Assembly (NCBI RefSeq): GCF_004296575.1
Contig: NZ_SAYT01000004.1
Location: forward strand, 124,001 to 188,000
DNA length: 64,000 bases
Reading direction: 5' to 3'
From: Dyella amyloliquefaciens
GTDB lineage: Bacteria > Pseudomonadota > Gammaproteobacteria > Xanthomonadales > Rhodanobacteraceae
The translations under genes and the position numbers were made by a program. Below are positions 1 to 8,028 of this stretch, piece by piece. The notes under the pieces are model-generated. The model did no database searches. It was not told the origin of the DNA and saw nothing but the letters and a program-made list of their open reading frames with translations. Position 1 is the stretch's first letter. Each line of letters begins with the position of its first letter.

Positions 1-377
1 GGCACCGCCAGGGTTTCGCGGATCGAGGGTTCTTCGAAGGCCGGGGTCACGACGACAAGGTCGCCATGGGCCGGAATCACGGCGGCCGTCGTACGTTCCG
101 AGCGATGCCACTGGATGCCGGTGAAGTAGTCCAGGCTCGAGCCCGACTCCAGGATCAGGGCACCGATCTTCTGCTCGACCATCAGCTTCTGCAGCCTGGC
201 GATCCGGGCGAGGCGTTCCTCCACGGAAATCGGCTTGGCACCGGTGGTCATGGAGGTCAATCCGGCCATGCTGTTCGATGCAGCAGGCGCGGCTTGGGCC
301 GACCGGCTACCCAGCATGAGGGCAGCAGACGCGGCAGTGGTGGCTACAGCTCCAGCAAGAAAGTCGCGACGACGCAT
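1..377 (-). CDS. Xaa-Pro peptidase (M24, creatinase-type), 3' end outside window
   Basis: Only the first 125 codons lie in the window; the gene runs off the left edge. The protein opens with a twin-arginine signal (MRRRDFLAGA followed by a hydrophobic Ala-rich stretch), so it is probably exported folded by Tat. The following segment, with ERLARIARLQKLM, then IGALILESGSSLDYFTGIQWH and a RTTAAVIPAHGDLVVVTPAFEE stretch, is typical of the N-terminal creatinase/prolidase domain of M24 peptidases, which precedes the metal-binding pita-bread domain not seen here. Such enzymes cleave X-Pro bonds at peptide N-termini. The start is the ATG at 377, directly ahead of the RR motif. Family assignment is good; the exact substrate is unknown. 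Confidence 0.8.
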   Translation of the reverse strand, partial: MRRRDFLAGAVATTAASAALMLGSRSAQAAPAASNSMAGLTSMTTGAKPISVEERLARIARLQKLMVEQKIGALILESGSSLDYFTGIQWHRSERTTAAVIPAHGDLVVVTPAFEEPSIRETLAV

Positions 378-562
378 GAAGACTCCGGACCGGTTGAGAG
401 GTTGCTTTGCAGTATGAGGCTGGAGTCGGCGGCGCGACTACTGCCTGGCTAGGTGTGAGATCGCGCTATGCGTGAACACCACGGCCAAGTGCAGCATGCG
501 GTGAACCTGGGCGCCTGTGCTCAAAGTGATACAGGCAGGGATTATCCCGTCGGAAACTGACC

Positions 563-940
563 TCAGGAGGGAAGGCTCCCTAGATTCAGCTGAAACCGGA
601 TGCCCTGCACGAACGCCTGCTCCTGCAAACTCTTTCGATAGTCGTCGATGGAAAACACACCGTCGGAGAAGCGGTCGAAGAATCGCTGGATCTCGTTCTG
701 CGGGCCGCCATAGCAATCAAGCACAATCAGCACCCACTTTCCGATGGCATCGGGAAACTTCGCCGATAGCTGGCCATCCAGGGCCGCGTCGACGCAGCCA
801 TACATGCGAGCCTGAATTCTCTTGAGGTGGGTGATCGTCTCGCCCTCCCACGGGCCTGCCTCGACGAGCACCATCTGCCACTCGTCAGGCTCTTCGCCTA
901 CCGCAATGACATCGACAACCACCTCGTGCGGATCGGTCAT
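563..940 (-). CDS. Small cytosolic protein, DUF6572-like
   Basis: A 125-residue protein without signal peptide or membrane segment. The N-terminal half (VVVDVIAVGEEPDEWQMVLVEAGPW followed by a THLKRIQARM helix) resembles the DUF6572 family, whose members look like a short beta-hairpin plus helix module; the second half (GKWVLIVLDCYGGP) looks like a beta strand and helix. No catalytic motif is visible. The ATG at 940 has GAGG about nine bases upstream. It is transcribed leftward, away from the membrane protein gene at 1049. The function is unknown and the family match is from memory of the motif only. Confidence 0.6.
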   Translation of the reverse strand: MTDPHEVVVDVIAVGEEPDEWQMVLVEAGPWEGETITHLKRIQARMYGCVDAALDGQLSAKFPDAIGKWVLIVLDCYGGPQNEIQRFFDRFSDGVFSIDDYRKSLQEQAFVQGIRFQLNLGSLPS

Positions 941-1048
941 TCGCTTTGCCTCATGGTGCGTTTCCCTTGCGGAACCGTCTCGCGACCGGTCGAAGCCGGC
1001 GGGTCAAATCGCGCGACTCGTACTACGCGCATCCAACGAAGCGGGTCG

Positions 1049-1510
1049 TCACTTGACGATCCCGAACATGTACAGCGCAAGGATGGGGCCGACGATCAAC
1101 ACGACCGAACCCACCAGGCATAGCACCCCGGCAACGACCACATTCCAGTTGGATCGGAAGGAATACCTGGGGTCTTCGGCAATGGCCGGCTTGGTGAGCT
1201 GATAGGTCTCGGCGATGTGCCGGGCGGTAATGACGTAGGCAATGGCAAAGGGCATGCCTGACGTCTTTTCCGGCAGAAAAGGCAGCAATAGCCAAAGCGC
1301 TGCGATGAGTGCTGCACCGAGAATCAGGCAACGTCGCGCATAAGTGTATTTCTCGAGCGCAACGAAGTTTTTCCACAAGAAATAGATAAGCCCGACCGGG
1401 CCACCAAGAAACGTCCCGAAGGCGATCTGGATGGGTGAGTAAATGGCTATGGCCGGCGATACTGCCTTGTTGAACGTCGTAGCTGGTGCAGCGTACTGGT
1501 CTTGCGACAT
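1049..1510 (-). CDS. Hypothetical membrane protein (about four TM segments)
   Basis: A 153-residue protein whose visible features are hydrophobic segments: AFGTFLGGPVGLIYFLW, LILGAALIAALWLLLPFL, a weaker one near GMPFAIAYVITA, and a C-terminal VVVAGVLCLVGSVVLIVGPILALYMF. I do not recognise the family. I chose the ATG at 1510, which begins MSQDQYAAP and follows a G-rich stretch; an in-frame ATG at 1522 would add four residues and cannot be excluded. The gene sits among other small minus-strand genes of unknown role. Confidence 0.6.
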   Translation of the reverse strand: MSQDQYAAPATTFNKAVSPAIAIYSPIQIAFGTFLGGPVGLIYFLWKNFVALEKYTYARRCLILGAALIAALWLLLPFLPEKTSGMPFAIAYVITARHIAETYQLTKPAIAEDPRYSFRSNWNVVVAGVLCLVGSVVLIVGPILALYMFGIVK

Positions 1511-1730
1511 CCATCCCCCCATGTATGTGCCTGACCAAGGCGTCTCGCGGGTTCGTGCCTGGTCGTTGAGCGACTTTCGTTCTAACGCGGACGTGCATGC
1601 CGCGACATCCCGATCTCATTCGGAATGATCAATCGATCCGGAGAGCACTCGGCCTCAAGCCGAGTCGCGCATCCCTCGCAAGCGGGGCCGAAGACGCCTC
1701 CGGACCCCGCTTGACCGGGCTAGGCCACGC

Positions 1731-2174
1731 TCAATGCCCTAGCGGCAACACCGTGAACCGGTTGCACAGGAAGGTGCTTCCCGACGCGTCCTTGGTCTTG
1801 GCGTAGGTCTTTTCGCGCAGCGTTACGACCTCGCCTTGAATGCAACGCTGGTTCTCGTGGAGAAGGTCGGCAAAGCTGCCAGGACGCGGCGGCGTGTCAC
1901 CCTCCGCGCGCTTCTCCTCTCCATAGCCAAGCCAGTAGCTGACCCAGTCGGCGGGCGGCTTGGCCGGGCTCGTGGACGATTTGCCTGCCTGGTAACCCAG
2001 GTCGTAGCTGGTGCTGTCGATGGGTTTGTATGCGAGCGCGTCCTGCGGAAGCGCATTCATCTGTGGATCGGGATTTCTATCTGGACGTGCGCTGGAGCTG
2101 TAGCTTCGCTGCACCAGAAAGCCCACGACGATGATGAGACCAACCGCAGCCAATACCATGCCTTTCGATTGCAT
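1731..2174 (-). CDS. Hypothetical protein with one N-terminal membrane anchor
   Basis: A 147-residue protein starting MQSKGMVLAAVGLIIVVGFLVQRSY, a single N-terminal membrane helix that could be an uncleaved anchor. The rest is hydrophilic, with a tyrosine- and glycine-rich middle (SYDLGYQAGK, SYWLGYGEEKRAEG) and a C-terminal half carrying two cysteines (NQRCIQGEV and STFLCNRFTVL) that could form a disulfide in the periplasm. A longer in-frame start at 2234 exists, but the ATG at 2174 has a strong GGGGAGG ribosome-binding site five bases upstream, so I use it. The family is not recognised. Confidence 0.6.
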   Translation of the reverse strand: MQSKGMVLAAVGLIIVVGFLVQRSYSSSARPDRNPDPQMNALPQDALAYKPIDSTSYDLGYQAGKSSTSPAKPPADWVSYWLGYGEEKRAEGDTPPRPGSFADLLHENQRCIQGEVVTLREKTYAKTKDASGSTFLCNRFTVLPLGH

Positions 2175-2266
2175 AGAGCCTCCCCCTGTTGGAAAACTGT
2201 TTGGAATCGTCGAACCTGTCATTGCACAAGCCAAGCATCTGTCCGCTCTGTGGGCGGACTGGATAT

Positions 2267-2533
2267 CTAGATCCAGGAGACGTCGACGACGTCGACCTCC
2301 ATGCCCGCTACCAAGGCAACCTCATTGATCGCCTCGGCATGGATGACGGCTTCGGAATCGGACGTCTCGTGGCCTTGCCCGATCTCCGGCCAGTGCTGCC
2401 GGGCGAGATCGATGGCCTTGGCAAGCGCGGCATCCGAATCGCAGGCCGAGACGACACCATAGAGTTCGAAATCGGCGATCCCTTCGGGACGCAGAAAACC
2501 CTGCCCGACGGCCAAGACTGACCAAAGCCCCAT
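2267..2533 (-). CDS. Small hypothetical protein
   Basis: An 88-residue acidic protein (starting MGLWSVLAVGQGFLRPEG) with no signal peptide or obvious domain. It contains ADFELYGVVSACDSDAALAKAIDLARQHWPEI, a strand-helix pattern, and a C-terminal VALVAGMEVDVVDVSWI. The start at 2533 is supported by GGGGG five to seven bases upstream; a longer open frame to 2662 has no such site and contains atypical composition. I do not recognise the family. Confidence 0.5.
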   Translation of the reverse strand: MGLWSVLAVGQGFLRPEGIADFELYGVVSACDSDAALAKAIDLARQHWPEIGQGHETSDSEAVIHAEAINEVALVAGMEVDVVDVSWI

Positions 2534-2765
2534 ATTTCCCCCTTTATCCCCGTCTGTCCGCCAAGAAGGCAGGCAGTGCCTAGAGTCCCCGGCTCGCAGT
2601 ATGGCAACTCTTTGAACCGTAGGGGAGTATCGCCAAGGGTGTGCGGCCGTCTGGCCGTCCACTTGCGCCCGGGTGCCGGTAGGGGGATTGGCGTGCGTTG
2701 GACCTTCCCGTCCTGGCTGGGCCGTCGCCGCTGATGGCCGGCGCGGTGGCCCCTGACCAGGGCAA

Positions 2766-2791
2766 GCGCCCGGACCGCCCGGTCCGGGCGC
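2766..2791. terminator. GC-rich 12-bp hairpin after the secreted protein gene
   Basis: GCGCCCGGACCG and its perfect complement CGGTCCGGGCGC are separated by two bases, giving a very stable stem just downstream of the minus-strand stop at 2799. There is no clean T-run, so intrinsic termination is likely but not certain. Confidence 0.55.
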
Positions 2792-2798
2792 CAGGCTT

Positions 2799-3587
2799 TT
2801 ATTGCTTCAAGGCCACAAACGTCGTCGTGCGATTGCGCTGCTTGTCTTCGCTGACCACCTTCATGGACTTGCCGTCCGCAGATACCGTGGAGGTCTGCAC
2901 GGAGATGACCTTGCCAGCGCGCATCTCGCTTTCCACCAGCGTGTTGCCGGTGAGCTTTACCGTAACGCTGGTAACGCCCGGATCGCCGACGAACGGAGCT
3001 TCCGTGCCATCCACTTTGGCGTTGTAGGACTGCCCGGTCGGGGCGGTCATGCTGAACATCCCGCCCGTTTCCTTCATGGTCCACGTCACAGCGTTATCGG
3101 ACACGCTCGTCACCTTGCCGGCCTGCCACGTTCCCGAGCGGGCGTGCGAGCCCACCGGTCCGGCAGCGACCTTCACCCAGTCCTCGCTCCCTGTTATCGG
3201 GGCGCTGTTGGTGTTGCTGCTGTCCGTATAGTCGTCGTGGACCGTCTTGCCGTCAGGGCTTACGGTGCTCGTGACGCTGGCCACCACCTTGCCACCCTTC
3301 TTGTCGGTGATCTTCACCGTATGGGCGTCCACGACTTCAACAGCGGCAGCATCGAAATAGGGGTTGCCGGTAATCGGGTGGTCCTGGCCATCCGCCTTGA
3401 CCATGAAGTGCGGCACGCACGACTTGCAGTCGTACATGCCGCTCTGCAACACGATCACGGACGGCTTCTTCGAGAGCTGCACCTGGCTCATGTCGACTTT
3501 CCAGGTGCCATCGAATGCACTGGTGGCAAAGGCGCACACGGGAGACAACAACGCCAGGACGACGATCGACTTGTGGAACTTGCTCAT
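2799..3587 (-). CDS. Secreted hypothetical protein (lipocalin-like)
   Basis: A 262-residue protein with a classic Sec signal peptide (MSKFHKSIVVLALLSPVCAFA, cleavage before TSAFDG). The mature part begins FDGTWKVDMSQVQL, the G-T-W pattern seen in lipocalin-like folds, and is made of repeated strand-like segments such as VSVTSTVSPDGKTVHDD and VISVQTSTVSADGKSMKVV, which look like two related halves. A pair of cysteines (YDCKSCVPH) may form a disulfide. The start at 3587 places the signal peptide first; the longer open frame to 3635 adds unlikely residues. The family has many Xanthomonadales-type members of unknown function as far as I recall. Confidence 0.65.
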   Translation of the reverse strand: MSKFHKSIVVLALLSPVCAFATSAFDGTWKVDMSQVQLSKKPSVIVLQSGMYDCKSCVPHFMVKADGQDHPITGNPYFDAAAVEVVDAHTVKITDKKGGKVVASVTSTVSPDGKTVHDDYTDSSNTNSAPITGSEDWVKVAAGPVGSHARSGTWQAGKVTSVSDNAVTWTMKETGGMFSMTAPTGQSYNAKVDGTEAPFVGDPGVTSVTVKLTGNTLVESEMRAGKVISVQTSTVSADGKSMKVVSEDKQRNRTTTFVALKQ

Positions 3588-4114
3588 GTTCTGGATTCCC
3601 CTCTGTTGGTGACGGACATGGCCACAAGCGGCCACGCATCCGGTTGAACCGACGTCGCTGTCCAGATGGCGCGTATCCGTCCGTCACCCCATCGAATTCA
3701 ACTGCCGATGCGATCGGGGCAAGCCATAAGAAGAAACCTGTATTGCCGGGTCAGGCATGCCGAAGAGGGGTTACGCTTTGGCACCGGACGCATCGCCGTG
3801 ATCGCTCACTGCTCGCGGGAGACAAGGTCGCCGATGGCTTGCGGTTTCATCGACGGGATCGCCAAAACTTGCGGTGCTGGAAGTGTGAACCCCTTTCACA
3901 AACCAGCGCAGTGTTGAGCGATGCAGAGGCGGCGATTGCACGTTTTCGGCAAGCGCTGATCGGCCTTTCGGACTATACGGGCGGCGTTGTCAGGCTCGGG
4001 CTTTGCGTCTGGTTGGGGTCATCGCGCGCCGCGCCGAGTCCCAAGGGCCACCGGAGCAAGGACATTCGTTGAGCGCGCGTTGGCAAGTGACGCAGCCCGG
4101 CGTGAAGACTTGCC
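3588..4114. other. Gene-free spacer of about 525 bp
   Basis: No open frame here has a convincing start, ribosome site or protein-like composition on either strand. It must hold the promoter of the secreted protein gene (near 3600-3700, minus strand). I see no strong hairpin or repeat. Confidence 0.4.
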
Positions 4115-4657
4115 TCAGGCCATCGGTGCCGCCGCGGGATAGAAGATGTTTCCATCCGCTTGCGGCACCGCGCCGACTGTCAGCCTGGCCTCATCCACGT
4201 GGCGACGTCCAAGGATGTGGCACACGGTTTCGCCGCGAGTGATCAGATAGTCGGTGATGATGCGGCGATGGCAGCGCCACCACACGGCTTCGGAGCACAT
4301 GATGGCGCAACACGATGCATGGCCTCGTGCAATCAGGTCGTCCAGGCCGGCGCGAAAGGCGTCGGAGAGCGCGTAGTCGGCGTAATGGTGGAAGCTCGGG
4401 TTCGACCAGAATCCATTGACCCCGGAAGGCACGGTCTTCGATTTGCCGCGTCGTCCGCCAAGCGGGCTCAGATGCTCATACGAAATATCGGAAGGCGCGA
4501 GGCTGAGGGGGAGCACATCCTCGTTGAACTGCGGGTGGGTGTACGACCTGGGAAAGGCGCGTACGTCCACCACGCGCCGGACACCCGCATCGACAAGCAG
4601 CTCGACAAGCTCTTCAACGCTTCGGTTGGAATGTCCGATGGTGAAGAACGCAGACAT
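4115..4657 (-). CDS. DUF488 domain protein
   Basis: A 180-residue protein that matches the DUF488 pattern: an N-terminal FFTIGHSNRSVEELVELL, then VRRVVDVRAFPRSYTHPQFNEDVLP, YEHLSPLGGRR, and a conserved C-terminal block CAIMCSEAVWWRCHRRIITDYL with the invariant C-x-E-x4-C-H-R-R. The fold is a Rossmann-like domain; the biochemical role is unknown, although some members sit near stress genes. It lies eight bases after the DUF2945 gene on the same strand, so the two are probably co-transcribed. Confidence 0.85.
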   Translation of the reverse strand: MSAFFTIGHSNRSVEELVELLVDAGVRRVVDVRAFPRSYTHPQFNEDVLPLSLAPSDISYEHLSPLGGRRGKSKTVPSGVNGFWSNPSFHHYADYALSDAFRAGLDDLIARGHASCCAIMCSEAVWWRCHRRIITDYLITRGETVCHILGRRHVDEARLTVGAVPQADGNIFYPAAAPMA

Positions 4658-4665
4658 TGCACCGG

Positions 4666-4881
4666 TCAGCCGTCAAGGTGCCGGAGCGCGCCGCCCTTGT
4701 GGGCCGCGACGTGATCGGTCTTGTCACTCTTGATCTCGTATTGGGGCTCTTCCTTCGATGCGTGATGCGTATGGCCCTTGTAATCGAAGTCGCGGGTGTG
4801 GACCGCAATGACGGTTCCCGAGACCCGGCCGGCCTCGGAATTCCAGCTGACGTGATCGCCTACCTTGAATGCGCTGCTCAT
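4666..4881 (-). CDS. DUF2945 (HVA1/Tudor-like) small protein
   Basis: A 71-residue protein with the DUF2945 signature: FKVGDHVSWNSEAGRVSGTV, a beta-barrel opening, then YKGHTHHASKEEPQYEIKSDKTDHVAAHKGGALR. Members are small SH3/Tudor-like proteins of unknown role, often described as hypervirulence-associated after a fungal homologue. The length is typical. It is the first gene of a two-gene unit with the DUF488 gene; a perfect inverted repeat lies 22 bases upstream of the ATG. Confidence 0.85.
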   Translation of the reverse strand: MSSAFKVGDHVSWNSEAGRVSGTVIAVHTRDFDYKGHTHHASKEEPQYEIKSDKTDHVAAHKGGALRHLDG

Positions 4882-4902
4882 CGTGAGATGTCCGGCGGCA
4901 TG

Positions 4903-4931
4903 GCTACTCCATGGCTCTCCATTGGAGTAGC
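4903..4931. promoter_or_regulatory. Inverted repeat upstream of the DUF2945 gene
   Basis: GCTACTCCA and TGGAGTAGC form a 9-bp stem around 11 bases, 22 bp upstream of the DUF2945 start. It could be an operator or the end of the glycosidase transcript. It shares the GCTAC/GTAGC ends with the next hairpin. Confidence 0.4.
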
Positions 4932-4943
4932 TGGTGCATGGGC

Positions 4944-4969
4944 GCTACGTCACTTCGACGTGACGTAGC
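4944..4969. terminator. 10-bp hairpin at the 3' end of the GH1 gene
   Basis: GCTACGTCAC, six loop bases, then GTGACGTAGC: a perfect stem that begins three bases after the minus-strand stop codon at 4972. There is no T-run, so it may act as an mRNA 3'-end stabiliser or a Rho-dependent end rather than an intrinsic terminator. Confidence 0.5.
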
Positions 4970-4971
4970 CG

Positions 4972-6543
4972 TCATCTGCCAGATGTGCCGGCGGTTGCCC
5001 CGGCAGCTTCCGAATACCTTTTCAGTACGGTTGTGCTCAAGCCGTTGGCATGAACGATCTCGCCGTACAGCGCGGCCGAAGGGCGGGCGGTGCGGTGGAA
5101 GTCGTGCTCGTAATCCACCGCGAACAGGCCGAACCTGGCATCGAATCCCTCGTTCCATTCGAAGTTGTCCATCAACGACCAATGGACGTAGGAGCGGATG
5201 TCGACACCATCGCGTTGCGCCAGCCACGCTTCGCGGATATGCGCGACCAGGTAGCGTTGCCGTAGTTTGTCGTCGTCGGCGCTGTCGGCCGTGCCGTTCT
5301 CCAGAATCATCACGGGCTTGGCATAGCGCTTGCCCACCTTGGTCAGCGTCTCGTAGAAGCCATGCGGATAGGAGGGCCAGCCCAGGTCGTTGCGCTCCTC
5401 ATCGGGCAGGTCTGGCGCGACCGTGCCGACGTCCGGGTCGAGCGGATGCCGCCAGTCACCGCGCACATAGTTGCGGCTGTAGTAGTTGACGCCGACGTAG
5501 TCCTCGGTGCCGGCCAGACCCTCGATCGGGATATCGATGTCCGTGGTGGTGAGCTTCATGCGACCACTGGCGACAGCATCGAGGAAGTCCCAGTTCCAGA
5601 CCTTGTCGACGACCCACACGAGCGTGCGGTCGAGCGGCGAGTAGCGGTGATACGGCTCGAAGATCTGCATGTTCTGGGTCAGCCCCACGGACACGGTGGC
5701 GCCACGCGAGGCGGCGACACGGTGCAGGGTGCGATAGGCCTGGGCATGCGCGCGCAGCAGCGCGGCATACACGTCGCGTGCGCCGGCGAAGTCGCCGCGC
5801 TTCTCGCCCGGCGGGTAGGTGCCGAGGACATAGGCGTCGTAGAGATAGACATTGGGCTCGTTGAGCGTGCACCAGATCCGCACGTCGGGCACGAAGTTGT
5901 TCGCCACCGCATCGACGTAGGCCTGCCACAGCGTCAGCGCATCGGCGCGCTCCCATCCGCGCTTGCCGTGGGCGTCCGCATCGAAGAACCAGGCGGGCGA
6001 TACATAGTGGAACAAGGTCACGATCGGCTCGATGCCACGGCTTTTCATCGCCGCGAAAACCTTGTGGTAGTACGCGATCGCCTCGGGATCGGGTTCGGTC
6101 ATGCCGGGGCGCGGAAACAGGCGGGCCCATTCGATCGAGACGCGGAAGGCGTTGAGACCGAGGTGCGCGGCGGCATCGATGTCCTCCTCGTACAGGACAT
6201 CGAACCCCGCCTTGTGGGTGCGCACCTGTTCGGACCATCGACCGAAACCGTGAATGTTGCCCGCAGGCGTGGCGCCGATGTGCTCGCCCTGGGCGAAGCG
6301 GTGATCGCGAAACACCTCGGCCTCGAACTTCGTCCAGTCGCTGGCGGGCAGGCTTTCGGCCTGTTGTCCGGCGATCGCCACACCCCACAGGAAGCCCTTG
6401 GGAAAGAGCATGGGCTGCATCGGTGCCGCCGTGATGCGCGGTTCGCCGCGCCCGGGAAGGGCAAGGCTCCATGCGATGACTGCGACAACGAGCAGCGCGA
6501 GAACGCCGATGGCCGTGTAACGCTTCCAGTGGCGCCGGCTCAT
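4972..6543 (-). CDS. Membrane-anchored family 1 glycosyl hydrolase (beta-glucosidase type)
   Basis: A protein of about 523 residues. An N-terminal positive stretch (RRHWKRY) and one hydrophobic helix (AIGVLALLVVAVIAWSLAL) anchor it in the inner membrane or act as a signal; the GH1 barrel then faces the periplasm. GH1 marks are FPKGFLWGVAIAGQQAE near the start, FRVSIEWARLFP, the acid/base motif CTLNEPNVY, GVNYYSRNYV, the nucleophile motif ILENGTADSADD, and the C-terminal HWSLMDNFEWNEGFDARFGL. These residues fit a retaining beta-glycosidase acting on beta-glucosides or related sugars. The ATG at 6543 (MSRRHW) and one four codons upstream at 6555 are both possible; neither has a strong ribosome site. 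The open frame reaches 6957, but that extension looks non-coding. Confidence 0.85.
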   Translation of the reverse strand: MSRRHWKRYTAIGVLALLVVAVIAWSLALPGRGEPRITAAPMQPMLFPKGFLWGVAIAGQQAESLPASDWTKFEAEVFRDHRFAQGEHIGATPAGNIHGFGRWSEQVRTHKAGFDVLYEEDIDAAAHLGLNAFRVSIEWARLFPRPGMTEPDPEAIAYYHKVFAAMKSRGIEPIVTLFHYVSPAWFFDADAHGKRGWERADALTLWQAYVDAVANNFVPDVRIWCTLNEPNVYLYDAYVLGTYPPGEKRGDFAGARDVYAALLRAHAQAYRTLHRVAASRGATVSVGLTQNMQIFEPYHRYSPLDRTLVWVVDKVWNWDFLDAVASGRMKLTTTDIDIPIEGLAGTEDYVGVNYYSRNYVRGDWRHPLDPDVGTVAPDLPDEERNDLGWPSYPHGFYETLTKVGKRYAKPVMILENGTADSADDDKLRQRYLVAHIREAWLAQRDGVDIRSYVHWSLMDNFEWNEGFDARFGLFAVDYEHDFHRTARPSAALYGEIVHANGLSTTVLKRYSEAAGATAGTSGR

Positions 6544-6555
6544 GCGCGCATCCAT

Positions 6556-7153
6556 CGCGGTTGTTCGTTGCGGGATGGTTGGGCCGTTTGGCTGCAACGG
6601 TTTTCCATGTCTGGCCCCGCTTGAACGTGAAGCGCCTTGTTGCTTGTATCCACCGCCATCATTGCCATCCCCATCACCTTGTCGGGTAGTCGCTCGGTTG
6701 CACAGGGGAGTCGTGTGGATGTCCTGCAGGACGGGAAGCCAACGCGACGCCTCGCTTGCATGTGGCAGCCACCATCGCTCGCTGTGCCTAGGGCACGGCG
6801 CGACGGGTGGCCCGCGGCACTGCACGCGGTCGTCAGTCGCTGACGCTATCCGGATTACACTCCCCGGCCATCCCCACGTGTTCCCCGCACATGGGCCTGA
6901 AGAAGGTGCGCCTTGCCGGGCAAGGGCCGATGGCTTTCCGGGTAAGCATGTCGACAAGGCGAGCTCGGCGGCAAGTGGCGCCGGCGAAGCCGCGGTGAAA
7001 CGATGTGGCGAAAGTCACGGCATCGGTGCGTTGCCGCACGCTTCGCCGTTTGGCCGACTTGCGCAGCGGGACCAGGCGCAAATTATGATCGCCCAAACTC
7101 CCGTAAGGTGCCGGCCAGACCGGGGCGGATCGTGGGAGCGAAGGGGGAGGGCG
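6556..7153. other. About 600 bp between divergent genes, no convincing gene
   Basis: Long stop-free frames run through on both strands because of high GC, but their translations are rich in Cys, Pro and Arg without any domain. The region must hold the divergent promoters of the glycosidase and PP2C genes. Confidence 0.45.
7059..7089 (+). promoter_or_regulatory. Candidate sigma-70 promoter for the PP2C gene
   Basis: TTGCGC at 7059-7064 and TATGAT at 7084-7089 are separated by 19 bases, about 65 bp upstream of the PP2C start. The -10 hexamer is good; the spacing is long. Confidence 0.35.
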
Positions 7154-8011
7154 ATGGATCAGGCTGTCGACTTTCAGGCGATCCCACGGGTCGTAGCAGG
7201 ACGCGCTCGCGGTGGGCGCGAAACGCAGCAGGACGACATGGTGTGCCTCCATGATGCGCGGGAGGAAGCCTTCCTGCTCGTGCTGGCCGATGGCATGGGC
7301 GGTGATGGGGCCGGTGAGCTCGCGTCGGCCGGCGTCGTCGAGGTGGCGCGCCGCCTGTGGGATGCAGGCCAGTGGCGCGAGCAGCCGGGCCCGCTCTTTC
7401 TCGAGTCGCTGTGCCAGGACGCGCATGCCGAACTTCATCGTCGCCGCGCCGGATTGGCGAGCGGCGAGCCGCATTCGACTGTAGTGGCGATGATGGTGCA
7501 TCGCGGTCGCGTGTCGTGGGCACATGTCGGCGACAGCCGTCTTTACCGCTTCCAGGGCAGCCAGTTGCTGGGGCGGACCGAGGATCACAGCCTGGCGCAG
7601 TTGCGCCTGCAGCAGGGCCAGATCACCGAGAGTGAGCTGGCGACCCACCCGGACCAGCACAAGCTGCTTCGGGGCCTGGGTGGCCCCGAAGCGCCGGTGG
7701 TCGAGCATGGCTGCGCGGTGCTGCGTGCGGGGCAGACCTATGTGCTCTGCAGCGACGGCATCTGGGAGCAGCTCTCGACGGAGGAACTGGCCCGGCTGTC
7801 GCGTCGCCGCGATCAGCAGGACGCCTTGCGCGAGGCATTGGTGCTGGCTGTCGAACGTGGCGGCCAGGAAGGCGATAATGTCGCGCTGATTTTCGCCCGC
7901 CCGGCCGAAGGCTGGTGGCGGCGATACGGCGACAGGTTGCGGTGGGCCTTGCGTCGCGCTGCACCCGGCGGGCGGCGGGTCGCCGCCAGTTACAACGAGG
8001 CTTCCTCTTGA
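7154..8011 (+). CDS. PP2C-family serine/threonine phosphatase
   Basis: A 285-residue soluble phosphatase of the PPM/PP2C type. The metal-binding motifs are all visible: ETQQDDM near residue 25, VLADGMGGDGAGELAS near 45, WAHVGDSRLYRF, the TEDHSLAQL loop, LCSDGIWEQL, and the final GQEGDNVALIFA. It should hydrolyse phospho-Ser/Thr with two Mn or Mg ions, most likely countering the kinase encoded at 8982-10685. I chose the ATG at 7154, which follows GGGGGAGG; the frame is open upstream but the extension is not protein-like. The stop overlaps a possible TTG start of the next gene, which suggests coupled translation. Confidence 0.9.
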   Translation: MDQAVDFQAIPRVVAGRARGGRETQQDDMVCLHDAREEAFLLVLADGMGGDGAGELASAGVVEVARRLWDAGQWREQPGPLFLESLCQDAHAELHRRRAGLASGEPHSTVVAMMVHRGRVSWAHVGDSRLYRFQGSQLLGRTEDHSLAQLRLQQGQITESELATHPDQHKLLRGLGGPEAPVVEHGCAVLRAGQTYVLCSDGIWEQLSTEELARLSRRRDQQDALREALVLAVERGGQEGDNVALIFARPAEGWWRRYGDRLRWALRRAAPGGRRVAASYNEASS

Positions 8012-8028
8012 TTCGATCGTTTCTTTTC

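Noticed and set aside
3588-4114. Possible gene on the plus strand (185-codon frame ending at 4072)
   Set aside because: No ribosome site, mixed composition, and it starts inside the signal-peptide region of the opposite gene.
6556-6957. N-terminal extension of the GH1 gene on the minus strand
   Set aside because: Overlaps the same spacer in another frame, has no protein-like composition, and the membrane helix starts right after the ATG at 6543.
6542-7153. In-frame upstream extension of the PP2C gene (about 200 codons)
   Set aside because: Stop-free only because of GC content; Cys/Pro/Arg-rich, no domain, and a strong ribosome site marks the ATG at 7154.
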